From Monosporascus cannonballus (Eukaryota > Ascomycota > Sordariomycetes > Xylariales), in NCBI GenBank assembly GCA_004154925.1, contig QJNS01000018.1:470693-534692 (forward strand): DNA of 64,000 nt. Reading direction: 5' to 3'. Below, piece after piece: positions 25,201-39,884 of the stretch. The notes under the pieces were generated by a model, which saw only the letters and a program-made list of their open reading frames with translations, was not told the origin of the DNA and ran no database searches. Position 1 is the first letter of the stretch. Each line of letters opens with the position of its first letter. Made by a program: the position numbers and the translations under genes.

Positions 25201-26390
25201 ATTTAATTAGGCCGTTAATTAAATTAAAACTGTTATATTTTATACTTTTTTATAATATTATTAATAAATATTATATATATAAATTAATATATATAAATAA
25301 AAAAACATAAAACGTAAATTATAAATATTAATATATTTATACCGAAAATATTTTATTTTAATAATAAATATATTATATTAAAAATAATTAAATTATATTA
25401 TCGTTTAAAAATAAAATTTAATATAATAATTTAAAAATAATTATTTAATATTTATTTAAAATTTAAATAATATAATAATATTATTAGGCAATTATATGGT
25501 CAAATATTTTTAAGTTAATTTTTTTATATTCATAAATATTAAAATAAAAATAAAATATCAAATTATTAATATAAAAATTTTTAATTTTTTATTAATTTAA
25601 TAAATAATATAATTTAAAAAATAATTCAATTAATTATTTACAAAAGTTTAAATAATTAATAATTTTTTAAAAATTTATTTAAATAATATAAAAATATTAA
25701 ATTTTCCGAAAATTATATTATATATTATATTAATATATTTGTTTCGTAAAATACGGCTTTATTTATTAAGTATAATACTTAATATAAAACGAATAAACTA
25801 ATTGCGTAAAATTTCTATAAAATTATCGGCCGTATATATAATATTAATATATAAGTTAATTATATTTATATTGGCAAAAAACTGGAAAAAATATTAAATA
25901 AAAATTAACGTTATATTTTAAAAAATTAAATATTTAATAATTTAAAATATTTACTTTAAGTTTTTCGAATATATATTTTATATTTAATTAATTAAAAAAG
26001 TATATATTATAACTTATTATGGATAATTTTAAATTTTATATATTATTATTATAACTTATAAAATTATATTATTATTATATTAATTTAAAAAAAATTATTA
26101 TATATATTACTTAAAATTTTAAATTATTTTTATTATAATAATTTTTGTTTTATAATAATTAAAATTATTATTATATTAAAAAATAAATATTTTAATTTTA
26201 TATTAAATTATATAAATTAAAATATTAGGAATTTTATAATTAATATATATTATTAAAATTAATAATAATAATTTTTGCGAATTTATATAAAAACGTATTA
26301 AACGGAACGAAAAAATCATAACTTATTATTAGGCCTTATTTTGAAAATTTAATATTTTTGTAAATAATATTCTTAAAGGAGTTTAGCTGA
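22277..26390. other. RIP-type A/T-rich repeat block, right part
   Basis: Continuation of the A/T-rich block after the Gypsy element. Stops stand in all frames, and no LTR pair, transposase or coding exon is recognisable. It probably holds decayed transposons that the Gypsy element inserted into, because GTATT was already part of this A/T-rich DNA. Confidence 0.7.
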
Positions 26391-27295
26391 TATATTGGAC
26401 CCCTAACAGATACTTCTTGATCAAAAGCTATAGCTAAGGCTACGACTGCTGCGCCGCAGGCGCAGCCACAACCTCCAAAATGGGGTCCTGATCACGATCA
26501 GGCAACGGAAAAGGAGGATATGGGTTTTAGAAGTAAAACCCCCCGAGAAGGTAAGCTTTGTAAGGTGCTAAGGGATACACGTGTCAGGGCTACGTCATCT
26601 TTACGAACTCGATGCGGGGGTCGGCTATATATATGGGTGTCAGCTAGCCAGGTGTGCTATAGTACACCAAATACGGAAAGGTCACCTTCGGATCGGAACA
26701 TATATACTCCGTTGCTAGGCTACACAAACGCTGTACGCGTTGCGAGAGCGCACGTAATTAGCTGAATAGAACAACGCAACTGATATCCTTTATATCTGAC
26801 AATGGGCGGTTTCTCTCTAGAAATAGAGGGGAAGATCAGGTTTCAGACTGTTTTCAATATATGGGTTACCTTGTTACTCTGACCTCTCAACAACACCTGA
26901 CACGCATACGTATGAGTCTGTCTCTTAAACCTTTGTCAATTTGTATAGCGCGTATAAGACCTAGTAATATCTTATAACCTTAAAAAATCTCAGCTTCTAA
27001 CTTGATCTTGTTGTCAATTTTATCGCCGATATAAGTTGATTTTCTTAACCTAACTGATTTAATCTAATTAACTAGGCTTAATTAACTTAAATTAATCGTC
27101 GATATAACTAATTATTAATTTAACTAATTATTTGTTTTAATTTAATAATTTAATATATAAAACGGTTTTTACTGTTTTAAAAACGTTAAATTACTTAAAT
27201 AATCATTTTTTGTTTACATATATCGTAAGTTAATGGCCTAATTGCATTTAGCAAATACAATATACATACATACAGTGGGATAGCTCTACTAAAAA
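26391..27295. other. Edge of the RIP block: normal island, then A/T-rich tail
   Basis: 26391-26960 has ordinary composition, but its only long frame (26520-26765) has no family resemblance. From about 26950 to 27295 the DNA is A/T-rich again and resembles 2891-3240 in reverse. TGTTACTCT at 26872 could be an LTR end, with the other end near 27336 (CTCTAACC), but no target duplication was found. Confidence 0.45.
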
Positions 27296-27322
27296 TTTGG
27301 GTTTTGTCGCAGTGATCCCTGT
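27296..27322 (-). repeat. 27-bp repeat, inverted partner of 2864-2890
   Basis: Exact reverse complement of 2864-2890. It marks the right edge of the repeat block, about 900 bp before the GAPDH start codon. Confidence 0.7.
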
Positions 27323-27340
27323 GCTGCACTCTAACCGAGA

Positions 27341-29306
<1,966 letters not shown>

Positions 29307-29979
29307 CTATCTAAATTGTAATGAAAGCTGAGCGCGGACATGTAAAAAAGACCAATGCCGCGGGGACCCTGGTCTAGGGTTACCCCCGGGTACACACCTA
29401 TACGTAATTCCCGCGCGGCTGGTTACGAAAAACGACAACGAGACCACCCTGTTCCTCTTGTTTGGTTGGTTAGGAGCTCGGCAGAGTGGAAACGTCGCGG
29501 AGACGAGACAGTATGATCTAAATGCGAATAACTAGCAAATGAATAGACGCTGCTCAATTATGATGAGTAGACCAATCACTCAGTCTAGTAATCTGCTGTC
29601 GCTGCTCTATACCGTCCCATGCAAGTTCTATGGTGATCACACACGATGATTATCGCTGCTGTTGGCGTGTCCTGGGGAACGTTTGGAAAGGAGATAGACG
29701 ATCGTGCTCGAGAGTAACGCATTGGTATTGTTGTCCACCTTCGCCGATCCACCTAGTAGTATTACATACGCATTGCTCTCTCTCTCTCTCTATATGGCAA
29801 GCCCGATATTTAGGTAGCTATAATCCAGTAGCTTGCTACTGGCGGCAAAGAAGTAGGTGAAGCTGCAGAAGCAGTCCTCATATAGGATAGAACACACCAC
29901 TATTTCTTTTTTGGGGAAATCATCCATGGACGCCAGCCGGAACTTTTGCTGTACGACGAACACAATCCGTGTGATTGAA
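29307..29979. other. Intergenic, convergent 3' ends of GAPDH and RVB2
   Basis: 673 bp holding two 3' untranslated regions. A CT microsatellite of about 9 repeats lies near 29774-29792. No gene seen. Confidence 0.6.
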
Positions 29980-31593
<1,614 letters not shown>

Positions 31594-33496
31594 CGTGACT
31601 TGAGTCTGGCAGGATTCGCGGAGCAGGTCGGCGAGGTCAAGCTTTTGTTGGATGAGGTCGCGAGCTTCAATGGTTTATCCGGAGTTGCAGAGTGCACGTT
31701 CTGATCTACCGGTAGTTCAGACACGGGCAATGTTGAGGTGGGTACAGATAGGTCCGAAAGCTTAGAAAATTGATTGCCAAGGGAGATAAAGCATCACTGA
31801 TAATGGTCAGACGCAGAGCGCGCGCTAAGCCGAAGTTCGAAGAGGCAACCCTGCTGCAGCAAGCGCTATTCAAAGATCGGGCTTGGCTTGTGCCACACTC
31901 CCTCCCCCCAGACTCCCCTATCTAATGAATTTGTGGCTGGAAATGTGACTGTAGCCCCCACACCTGTACGTGCTGATATGTCCTCAACCAACGCACCTTA
32001 TGCACACAGGTCCACTGGAAGAATATCGAAGGCTTCTATGGGGGGCTGGATGACCCCGGTATCAGGCCTAATCCTGTAGAACGATGCGGGCCAACTGCAA
32101 CATCGAGCGTGGGATGAATGCCACATTTCATGGGCTTATTCCGTATTCCTTACATAGGCTATCACCACCCCCTCTTGTTACACGAAAACGACGAGGTGGA
32201 TACCTAGGCACATGATGTCTTCAAGCCTCCGTGCCTGAAGGTATAAAACGCAATGACGACGAGTCGAATTCAAACACACCATGACCGGCCCAGATTGTTT
32301 AGTTCACCGCTGGACCTGACTTACGTAAGGGCTAGATACCTCGCACCCCAGGACCCCAGATGTCTTGAAAAGTATCGGATGTTTGCTTGCCATGCATCGG
32401 ATATCGGGTATCTAGGGGAGCACCTTGCTTTTCACTGTGTAACGACCAGTTGAATTGCTGCCCGCACGTTTAGATTTTAGCGGTGCGCATGTTTGTCCGA
32501 GCTGTCCAGCCACAATTCTCCTGGTTGCATGTTTACTATATTTAGGACGTGCAAGTAAGTTGATAGTTATCAAATTTATTGCAATGTGTTGCGTATTCTG
32601 TTGTACTTCCCATGCAGGCATGCCAATTCAAAATGATAAGCTGTGTGCACTTGTAAAATTGGCTTACATCATCAAAAAACTTGTGTGGTTGATCTCGTTA
32701 CCCTGCGTTGCTAGGGTAGTTACGTGGAAACTCATTTAATTCAACGCGTCGCCGCGTTCTATTCGTCGCCATAACTGGCTAGCGGCTACGATAGCGTAGT
32801 TGTTGCCACCCAACCTTGCATCCCTGAACGACAAGACCACAGATTCAGGTAGAAGAACCGTTGCCTATCATTGAGGTACCGTGTGTTCCTGCTTCTGCGG
32901 TAAAATTGAGTTATCTCCGCCAGTGCGTTTTTCTGCTTCACCTTCACGCCTACCGGATACGTATTTATTTTCTGCCTTCCACCCTGAGCTGCTGTTCGTG
33001 TTGATACCTCTTTCCCTTCGTTTTCTTGCCTCGTCCTCATTCTCTGTCCATATTATCGGTCCCCTCAATACATACACCGAATTTGATTCGACGGCATCTT
33101 ATCGTCCTTACCCTGTCCCTATGGTACCTACATTTACATAACGTAGCTGTATACAGAGTTGTGGCACGTTTGACGTCGCGCGGTCGTTCGGATCGAACCT
33201 TATCTCGATCTATACTGCTAGACGCCATCCTAGCAGACAATCACTGAAGCTCTTCTTGGTTCACCGAGTCTTCTCTTGAGGACCAGTCCGCCAGCTCCTG
33301 TATGCTGCGATTGTAGGATGCATCTCGCCTTCCTCTAAACAGTTACCAAGTAAAGGAAAGAGCGAAGAGAAGACGCGTCCGTCATATCTGAGAAACCGCC
33401 CCCCATTTTGATCATGCAGGCGCTAGGCACCTATTCCTGTTTCCCATCAGAACCAAGACATAGACTGCCGCTGCTGTAGACCGATCTGTTTCTACC
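31594..33496. promoter_or_regulatory. Divergent upstream region of RVB2 and the RD-repeat gene
   Basis: 1.9 kb between two divergently transcribed genes. It should contain both promoters and leaders. Open frames inside (for example 32455-32739 and 32881-33141) lack family resemblance. No tRNA or repeat seen. Confidence 0.5.
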
Positions 33497-35980
33497 ATGA
33501 CACATCCGGATACCAGATACGACGGTTTCGGCCGCGATTCATACCACCCACCTAGCCGCGAAAGTTCTCGTTGGGACAGAGACCGAGATTGGGACCGCGA
33601 CCGTGACCGTGATCGTGACCGTGATCGTGATCGTGACCGCGACCGCAACCGTGCCCGGGATCGGGATCGGGATAGGGACAGGGACAGGGATCCTAGAGAC
33701 AGGGCGACGTTGCGCGGTGACGTCAAAGAAAACCGGAGTCCGCGCGAGTTTCGAGATTCGCTGGACGGAGCGGATACAAGACGCCCCGACAGAAGAGACC
33801 TATCTGATCAACCGCGGGGAGATACTAAACCGGGTCAGCTACGTTTAGATACTACAAAGATCCCTACTGGCCCTCGAGCATCTGTGTCATCCTCGAAGGA
33901 TTCTCCAATGAGCGCCCGCGGCGCGCCTTATAGTGCCAGGCCACTTCTCTCAGACCCCGGTGAGTCATGTTTCTCTTACCGTGTCTTATAAGTGTCGAAT
34001 TCTGATACGTCCGCTATCACAGAGAAAAAGGCTTCCACAAATGCGGCCGTCGCAAGTCCATCGGCAGCGCCCACTTCTCCTCGAGACGCACCCGCCTCCG
34101 GAGCGCGGCCCTCCCAGCCCACATATCAGCGCCCTCCTCGAGCCAAGGATCCAATGCTACAACAAACCTTCGAGGCATTTTGGAATTGGGCTGAAACATC
34201 TCAGAGGCGTTCTCACTACAAGTTTCGATTAGAGAAAGTGAAAAGGGAACAAGGACTCCAGCAACGCTGGAGAAAAAAGCAATCCGAAAAGGAGGACGAT
34301 TTTCCGGGCCTGGCTGACTATCAGAGCATCTTTAACAAGGGTGTCGATAGGGAGCTGGATGAGCTAAACCAACGAGTCAATGAAGCGGAGATTCCATACC
34401 GCCAGGAGCTTGAGCGCATCGCGGCTTTGTTTCACAGTCAATCCAGTACAACGCAGCCGGTATCAGGCACTACCGCGGACTCGGCAAGCAAGGCCGTAGA
34501 AAAAGAGTTCGCCGAGTTCAAGGAACAGTTCTTGGCGCAACAAAAGGAGTTCTCCGAGTTCAAGGAACAGTTTTCGGCACAGCAAAGGCTGGCTTCAGAG
34601 CAAGGACAACATATTCAGAACCTCACAAGTGAGAAAGAGGCGTCGGAAAGGACCATCGGTGCCTTGAGGGCCGAATTGGACGCGGTGAAATCTGCGCATA
34701 GCTCTCTACAGGAAGCGCATAGTGCCCTGATATCTGATCTCAAGGCGGACGTTGACAAGCTTGCCAAGGATACAAAGAGTCAAGAACAGAAGCGCCTGGA
34801 AACGGAGACTAGTCATTCGAGCTTATTAGCGAGCAAAGTGGCTTCCTCCGATTTCATTGAGGAGACTCAGAAGCTGAACGGACTTCTTCGGAGCTTCGAT
34901 GACCAAGAAGGAGCCCTCAGGAACCTAATGGGCGAGGTAGATCGGCTCTCTAACCAGCATCAAAATTCGACGACTAGGGTCGAGGGCACCGGGCAGGAGA
35001 ATTCAAAGCTGACAGAACAGCTCGTAACCCTTACTAGCAAATATGAGAACCTGGTGACAAGCGTGCAGCTGTTAAAAGACAGTTATTCTGGTCTGTCGGA
35101 TATCCAACAAGAACTGGACACCCTCAAAGAGTCGGTCGCGGAGATCAAGCGTGCGCCGACCACGGCGACTTCGACCGCTGTTTCCGAAGACCAGAAGGCT
35201 TATATAGCAGAGAAAATGAAGGGCCTCTTGGCTTCAGTACGTGAACTCTCAGAGAATCAAGAAGAGGTGGTTGCCGAGATGGTGGATGGCGTCAGCCAGC
35301 GTGTTGATAAGCTCGAAGCTATCCCCAGTGCAACAATGGCAACAGCGGGTTCTGTTGATATTGAGACAATTGCCGCTCATCTCGCGCCGTTACAAGCAAG
35401 CTTAGACCATCTGGCGGCCCGAATCGGATGCTTGGAAAGTCAGAAGCTTGTTGAAAAAATAAATGACTTGACGGATATGGGTAGGCGTCTGCAGGAAGAT
35501 GTCCATAGAAGTGGTATCGACGCCACGGTTCCCTACAGCAAGACCGAAGTGAAGGCGGAAATCGACGATATGAAGCAGCAGATCGAAGCCATTAGTCTGT
35601 CGAATAGGACCCTGAACAACCAATGGTCTAATTTACAGTCGAAAAGCATGGCTGAGCACATTCTGACGCAGCTTAACCCCTACGCACAGAAGCACGACGC
35701 CATCATCCAACATCTATCGCAGAGAATCGATTCCGCCGAGAGGGCCATTCAGCAGCTGGTTGCCGAAGTTAAAGGATTCGCGGCCGTGATGGAACGCCAC
35801 ATGAACCCACAACAGACTAAGCGACCCTCCTCGCCGGCCGACGGGGTCATAGCCAATGCCGCGAAGCGGCAAAAGATGGACGTCAACGGCCAACAGCAAC
35901 AGCAGCAGAGACCGTCGCCGTCCTCTCGTCAGAGTAGTGTTGGGCGCGAGTCGTTGCGCGAGTCGTTTCATCTCGGATAA
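33497..35980 (+). CDS. RD-repeat, coiled-coil protein with polyQ tail, unknown function
   Basis: Not recognised as a named family. Exons 33497-33959 and 34023-35980 give 806 residues. The 63-bp intron (donor GTGAGT, branch TCTGATA, acceptor ATCACAG) is a multiple of three and carries an in-frame TAA (33989-33991), so unspliced RNA would end at residue 164. Residues about 26-68 are an almost pure Arg-Asp repeat, as in spliceosome- and mRNP-associated proteins. A Ser/Pro-rich linker follows, then long heptad-like helices (about 230-740) predicting coiled coil. The C-terminus has AAKRQKM, a possible nuclear signal, and a Q6 run. A 42-bp tandem duplication lies within the coiled coil (34505-34588). 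A nuclear RNA-linked or scaffold role is a guess from the RD repeat alone. Confidence 0.8.
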
Positions 35981-36722
35981 TGACGAGATGGGCCGCCCGG
36001 ATCCGGCCGGGCAAGAGCACCCCCCCGGAAATTCATTCAACCAGGCAGATCGAGCCGTATTGAGCTCTTTCGCTCAAGCCGGAAGATGGGGTCGCGAGAA
36101 TAACACACACGGGTCGTTGTCATATCATCGAGGAGACGGCGACGACGAACATCAAAAAAAGAAAGATGTACTTGTTAGAGTTATTACGTCGGTTTGAAAT
36201 TTCTTTTTTTTTTCGACTGCATTATTATACCCCCAAAGCTACGGTCGGCCGCGGTCTGCTGGCAATTCTTCGCAGGAGTAGATAAGGGAGACAGGAATTA
36301 GCATATATGCATGCATGGTACTCGGTTCTGGGACACCGAGTTTCCCGGTTATTGGTTCTAGCTCTGGTAGCTCGGTCATGTTTCGGCTGACTACGGGGGC
36401 TTCAGTGAAGATAAATAAATAAGCAACGCAATGGGCTTAATTACGCCTTTCATGTATCTGTCATGGTATCAATATGTGAGTTCTAAATACCGATTCGTGA
36501 CCTATCACGCCGGACAGCGCCACCTTTCTATCCTTGGCACAACCCAGCGCCACCGGGGACTAGGCCCCGCCTCCATATGGCTCGTTGCCTCCCATGCTGT
36601 CCGCGAGAGAACATCCCATGCATATCTATATCTCCCAATTCAAACTAGCCATGCGCCGCCCACTGGCCGATTATTTTATGTCATCGTCACCGCACCAACC
36701 CCGGATGCCGGACGGTAAGGGC
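35981..36722. other. Intergenic, convergent 3' ends
   Basis: 742 bp between the RD-repeat gene and peptidyl-tRNA hydrolase 2, which converge. No gene seen; the frames at 36431-36718 and 36585-36959 are chance or overlap the real gene on the other strand. Confidence 0.5.
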
Positions 36723-37543
36723 CTACAACAGCTTCAAATGCCCCGTGACCTGATCAACGAGGCTCTTCGGCGCCGGGCCCACGCCCAGCACCGTGAGGCT
36801 GCCCGGGTCGATCTGCGTGCGCCCGGCGTCCTGGATCACCTCGGCCGTGATCCCCAGGCTGCGCGCCCTGCCTACGAGCTCCAGCATCTCGTCCTCCGAC
36901 TTCGTCTGCACCGCGATCTTGGCCTGTCCGTGGCGCTCCCAGCGCCGCAGCAGGGATGATGAGGCGGAGGCCGAGGGGGATGAGGACGAGGCGGAGCGGG
37001 AGAGCGTCTTGTAGCATGCTAGGGTTGCATGGGAACATTGGGCTGCTATTTTGCCTAAGGTGGGTGTGTTAGCAGGGAGGGCAGAAAGGCGAAAGGGGGC
37101 CCGGCAGGGAGTTAGCTACACGTACCCTTGGTCATCCCCAAATCCGTCCGCACGACCAGGACGAGCTTGCACTCCTCGTTGCTATTACCGCCGGCGGCGG
37201 CAGCGACATCCGGGACGGCGGGATTCGCCTCTTCAGTCGCCACCTTCCTGCTCTTCTTCTTCTTATTCGTCTCCCCATCGCCACCAGGGCGGAGGCGCAG
37301 GCCGTCCCGCCGGTCGGCGTCGAGCCCGTTGGCCCAGTTGGGGGCGTGGTCGAGGACGGTGTCGCCCTCGTCGACGTCGCTCTCGTCGCTCTCGACGGGG
37401 TCGTGCAGGTTGCGGCGCCGCTCTTCGGCCAGCTCCGGCGACACCAGCAGGTAACCCCTGATCGAGTACACGCCCAGCATGAACCCCGAGATGAATGCCA
37501 GGAGGGACGTCACTACGACGGTCGCGTCGGTCGGTATCGTCAT
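36723..37543 (-). CDS. PTH2: Peptidyl-tRNA hydrolase 2, membrane-anchored
   Basis: Releases tRNA from prematurely dissociated peptidyl-tRNA; the eukaryotic enzyme is held at the mitochondrial surface. Exons 37543-37126 and 37054-36723 give 249 residues. The 71-bp intron (donor GTACGT, acceptor CTTAG) falls inside the conserved block, which reads KLVLVVRTDLGMTKGKIAAQ then CSHATLACYK when joined. Later motifs are QAKIAVQ, DAGRTQIDPGS, TVLGVGPAP and VTGHLKLL, all standard for the family. Residues 8-30 form one hydrophobic anchor, and an acidic, lysine-rich linker separates it from the catalytic domain starting at about residue 126. A Ser/Ala-rich insert of about 20 residues (SRSASSSSPSASASSS) sits after the first motif and is probably a loop. 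Confidence 0.95.
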
Positions 37544-39884
37544 CGTTGTCTTCGTGGTCGTTATGCCACCGGCGGGCAGTGCTTTTGTGGTGTTTTTAGC
37601 TATTTTGCTTGGTGTGGGCTGCGACGCCCTATTTCGGCAACCGGCCGAGCCTTGTGTGTGGTGGGCGGAAGAGAAGAATAAAGAGGAGTCTGCTGGTCAG
37701 ATGCAGATTTTTTTTTATTTATTATGTTGCCGGTTATCTGGATACGGAGACGGGAACACCGCAAGGACATACGACTGCCAAGGTAGGTAGCTGGTTGCCC
37801 AGGTAGGTAGGTAGGTAGGTAGATAGGTTAGTGATTATGTCAAGTAGCCTGGGCCTGTCACAAGGAAGAGGCTGATGAGAAATCGAAAAAAAAAAAAAGT
37901 GGTCCCCTGAAAGGTTTAATAAGACAGGGACCTCGAACTCGAATTAGGAAACTTGCACACCCCCACGTCATACGGTTTCCCCAGCTGAGATGGGACTTGG
38001 GCCGGGGTTGCCCTCTTCAGCCTTGCAGAGAGAGGCCGGGAGAGACAACGTCACATCAGAGATTTTTAAAGATATCTCGTTTTTCTGTTTAGGGTCGAAG
38101 GAGTCTGGACCCCACGGAAACGCCCTCGACAATGCATTACATTACACTACCCCACAGGACAGCCGCCGCCCCCATCCTCAGATAAGGATAAGCGGCAGCG
38201 GCATAATAAGCCTCACCTTGTTATTAGCCCCAACCCGCTACTGCGCGTACCTGATGGAGCCAAGAACGAGGAGATGAGTGTGGCTCATGTGAATGGGCAT
38301 GTAACCCGAGCAGGTGGGAATTTCGATGGTCTCTGCGATCACGATGCTACAGTCGTGTACGTATCGTAGGTTCCATTTGGGCAATTATCAGAATGAGAAA
38401 GTCACGCAGTAGACAGAGAGCATTGCAAGGAAAGAACAAGGACGTGATCTTCTTGCCCATGGAAGCCACCTCCCACGACATGCAAACTTTCCCAATGTCG
38501 TGCTCGCGGAACTTGGCAAAATTATCTTTTAAGTCAACTTGCCAGTAGCATCCAAACGTTTTCCTCGGGTGCCTGCCGCATAAGAGCCGACTCAGATAAA
38601 TCATTTCACCCATCAATCCCTTATTGTTGCAGTTTCCCGGGCCAGCCAGAAGTTTGGCGCTGACTGCACACCTCCAAGTCCCGTGATGATGATAATAATA
38701 ATAATAAGAAGAAGCATCCGAACTTGCGAAGGCCCAAAAGCCTGACGTATCTTCGGCCTCCCGCCGCCGATCACGAATAATTCGATTACCTGAAGTCAAT
38801 CTTGAATTCCGGAAATCAGTCGGTCATCTCTCTGTCCGACGTTACAACAAGGCGACCCCTTCTTTTTATTCCTCGTCTCTTTCCCAGTTACTATTTCCCA
38901 TCCTATCCCTTCAAGCGAGAGTCGCAATCACAGTGAGAGTTGTAGAGAGCCCCATTCACCATTTTTCTTCTCTATTATACGCCGTCTGGTCCAATAGCGA
39001 GTTACACGACTGAGCGAGGCTATGTACGTGCGAAGTGAAGCCCCCCCCTTCCCCCCTTCCCCCGGCTCTAATGCTTATAATTATTAGAGTACCTACTAAG
39101 TATGCGCTCAGCCGATCTCCGCAAGGATCCACTAGAGGCTGGACTGGCTGGACTAGAGACAGACGAGACAAACGCCAGCTTGATTGGGGAAGCGGAGCAG
39201 CAGCAGCATCAACAATACCCATAGTAATACCTACTTCTCTCCTTTGCCCGTACACATGTGCCTACGGGTACGGGCACTATCATCAACTTTTTTACTTCTC
39301 GAAAGGCAAGTCTTCGGCACGACACGACATGACACGGCAGGATACCCGCAATGCATTATCATCCATCTCACCGTTGCATTCGAAGTGCAGTCCTCAATTG
39401 ATCCTTGTTCCGTGTCGCCTTAGTGCAACAATGTAGCCTTCTTTCCTCTCGCTCGCCCTCCCTTTCGCACTCGTTTCCATCACTCCAGCTTCAGATGCTG
39501 GCGGCCGCGACCTGATCTACGTATTGCATTAATAAATACTGACTTATTACTGGTTTCCCTTACTCAGGCCGTTGGGGACGAACAAAAGACCTGCATTAGA
39601 CTCTGAATCCGGGAATCTTATCAACGTACAAGCAAACCTAAACACTCGGCCATACCACTAAATGCCACATACCACAGCGCTACACCTCATCACTTACACT
39701 ACATAACACCACACCTCACCACGCTCGCTCTCTCTCGCCCGTTGTATCCCGCGCATAGACCGAGACGTAGCAGATACGCGCGAATGCACATACAATCAAG
39801 ACCCGCCCACCGCTCCTTTCATGACAAAGAACGAGCCTGGCGCGCAACATTCCGAAGTTGCACAAGACAAAGAAGACGGAGACC
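37544..39884. promoter_or_regulatory. Upstream region of PTH2 and of the 758-residue gene
   Basis: 2.3 kb between divergent genes. It contains a GGTA microsatellite (about 37801-37824), a poly-A run (about 37886-37899) and a short ATA/ATT repeat near 38693-38706. The frame at 38347-38799 (minus) includes that repeat and has no family resemblance, so I do not call it a gene. Confidence 0.5.

Noticed and set aside
2891..26390. Starship-type giant transposon
   Set aside because: No tyrosine recombinase (DUF3435) or cargo genes can be seen; the content is RIP-mutated retroelement DNA.
33412..33726. Ser/Arg-repeat frame on the minus strand
   Set aside because: Antisense reading of the Arg-Asp repeat of the plus-strand gene.
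33960..33992. 33-bp intron in the RD-repeat gene
   Set aside because: Too short for fungal splicing and without a branch point; the 63-bp version ending at 34022 has a proper branch point and also keeps the frame.
38347..38799. 150-codon minus-strand frame with a Tyr/His run
   Set aside because: The run comes from an ATA/ATT repeat; the rest has no family pattern.
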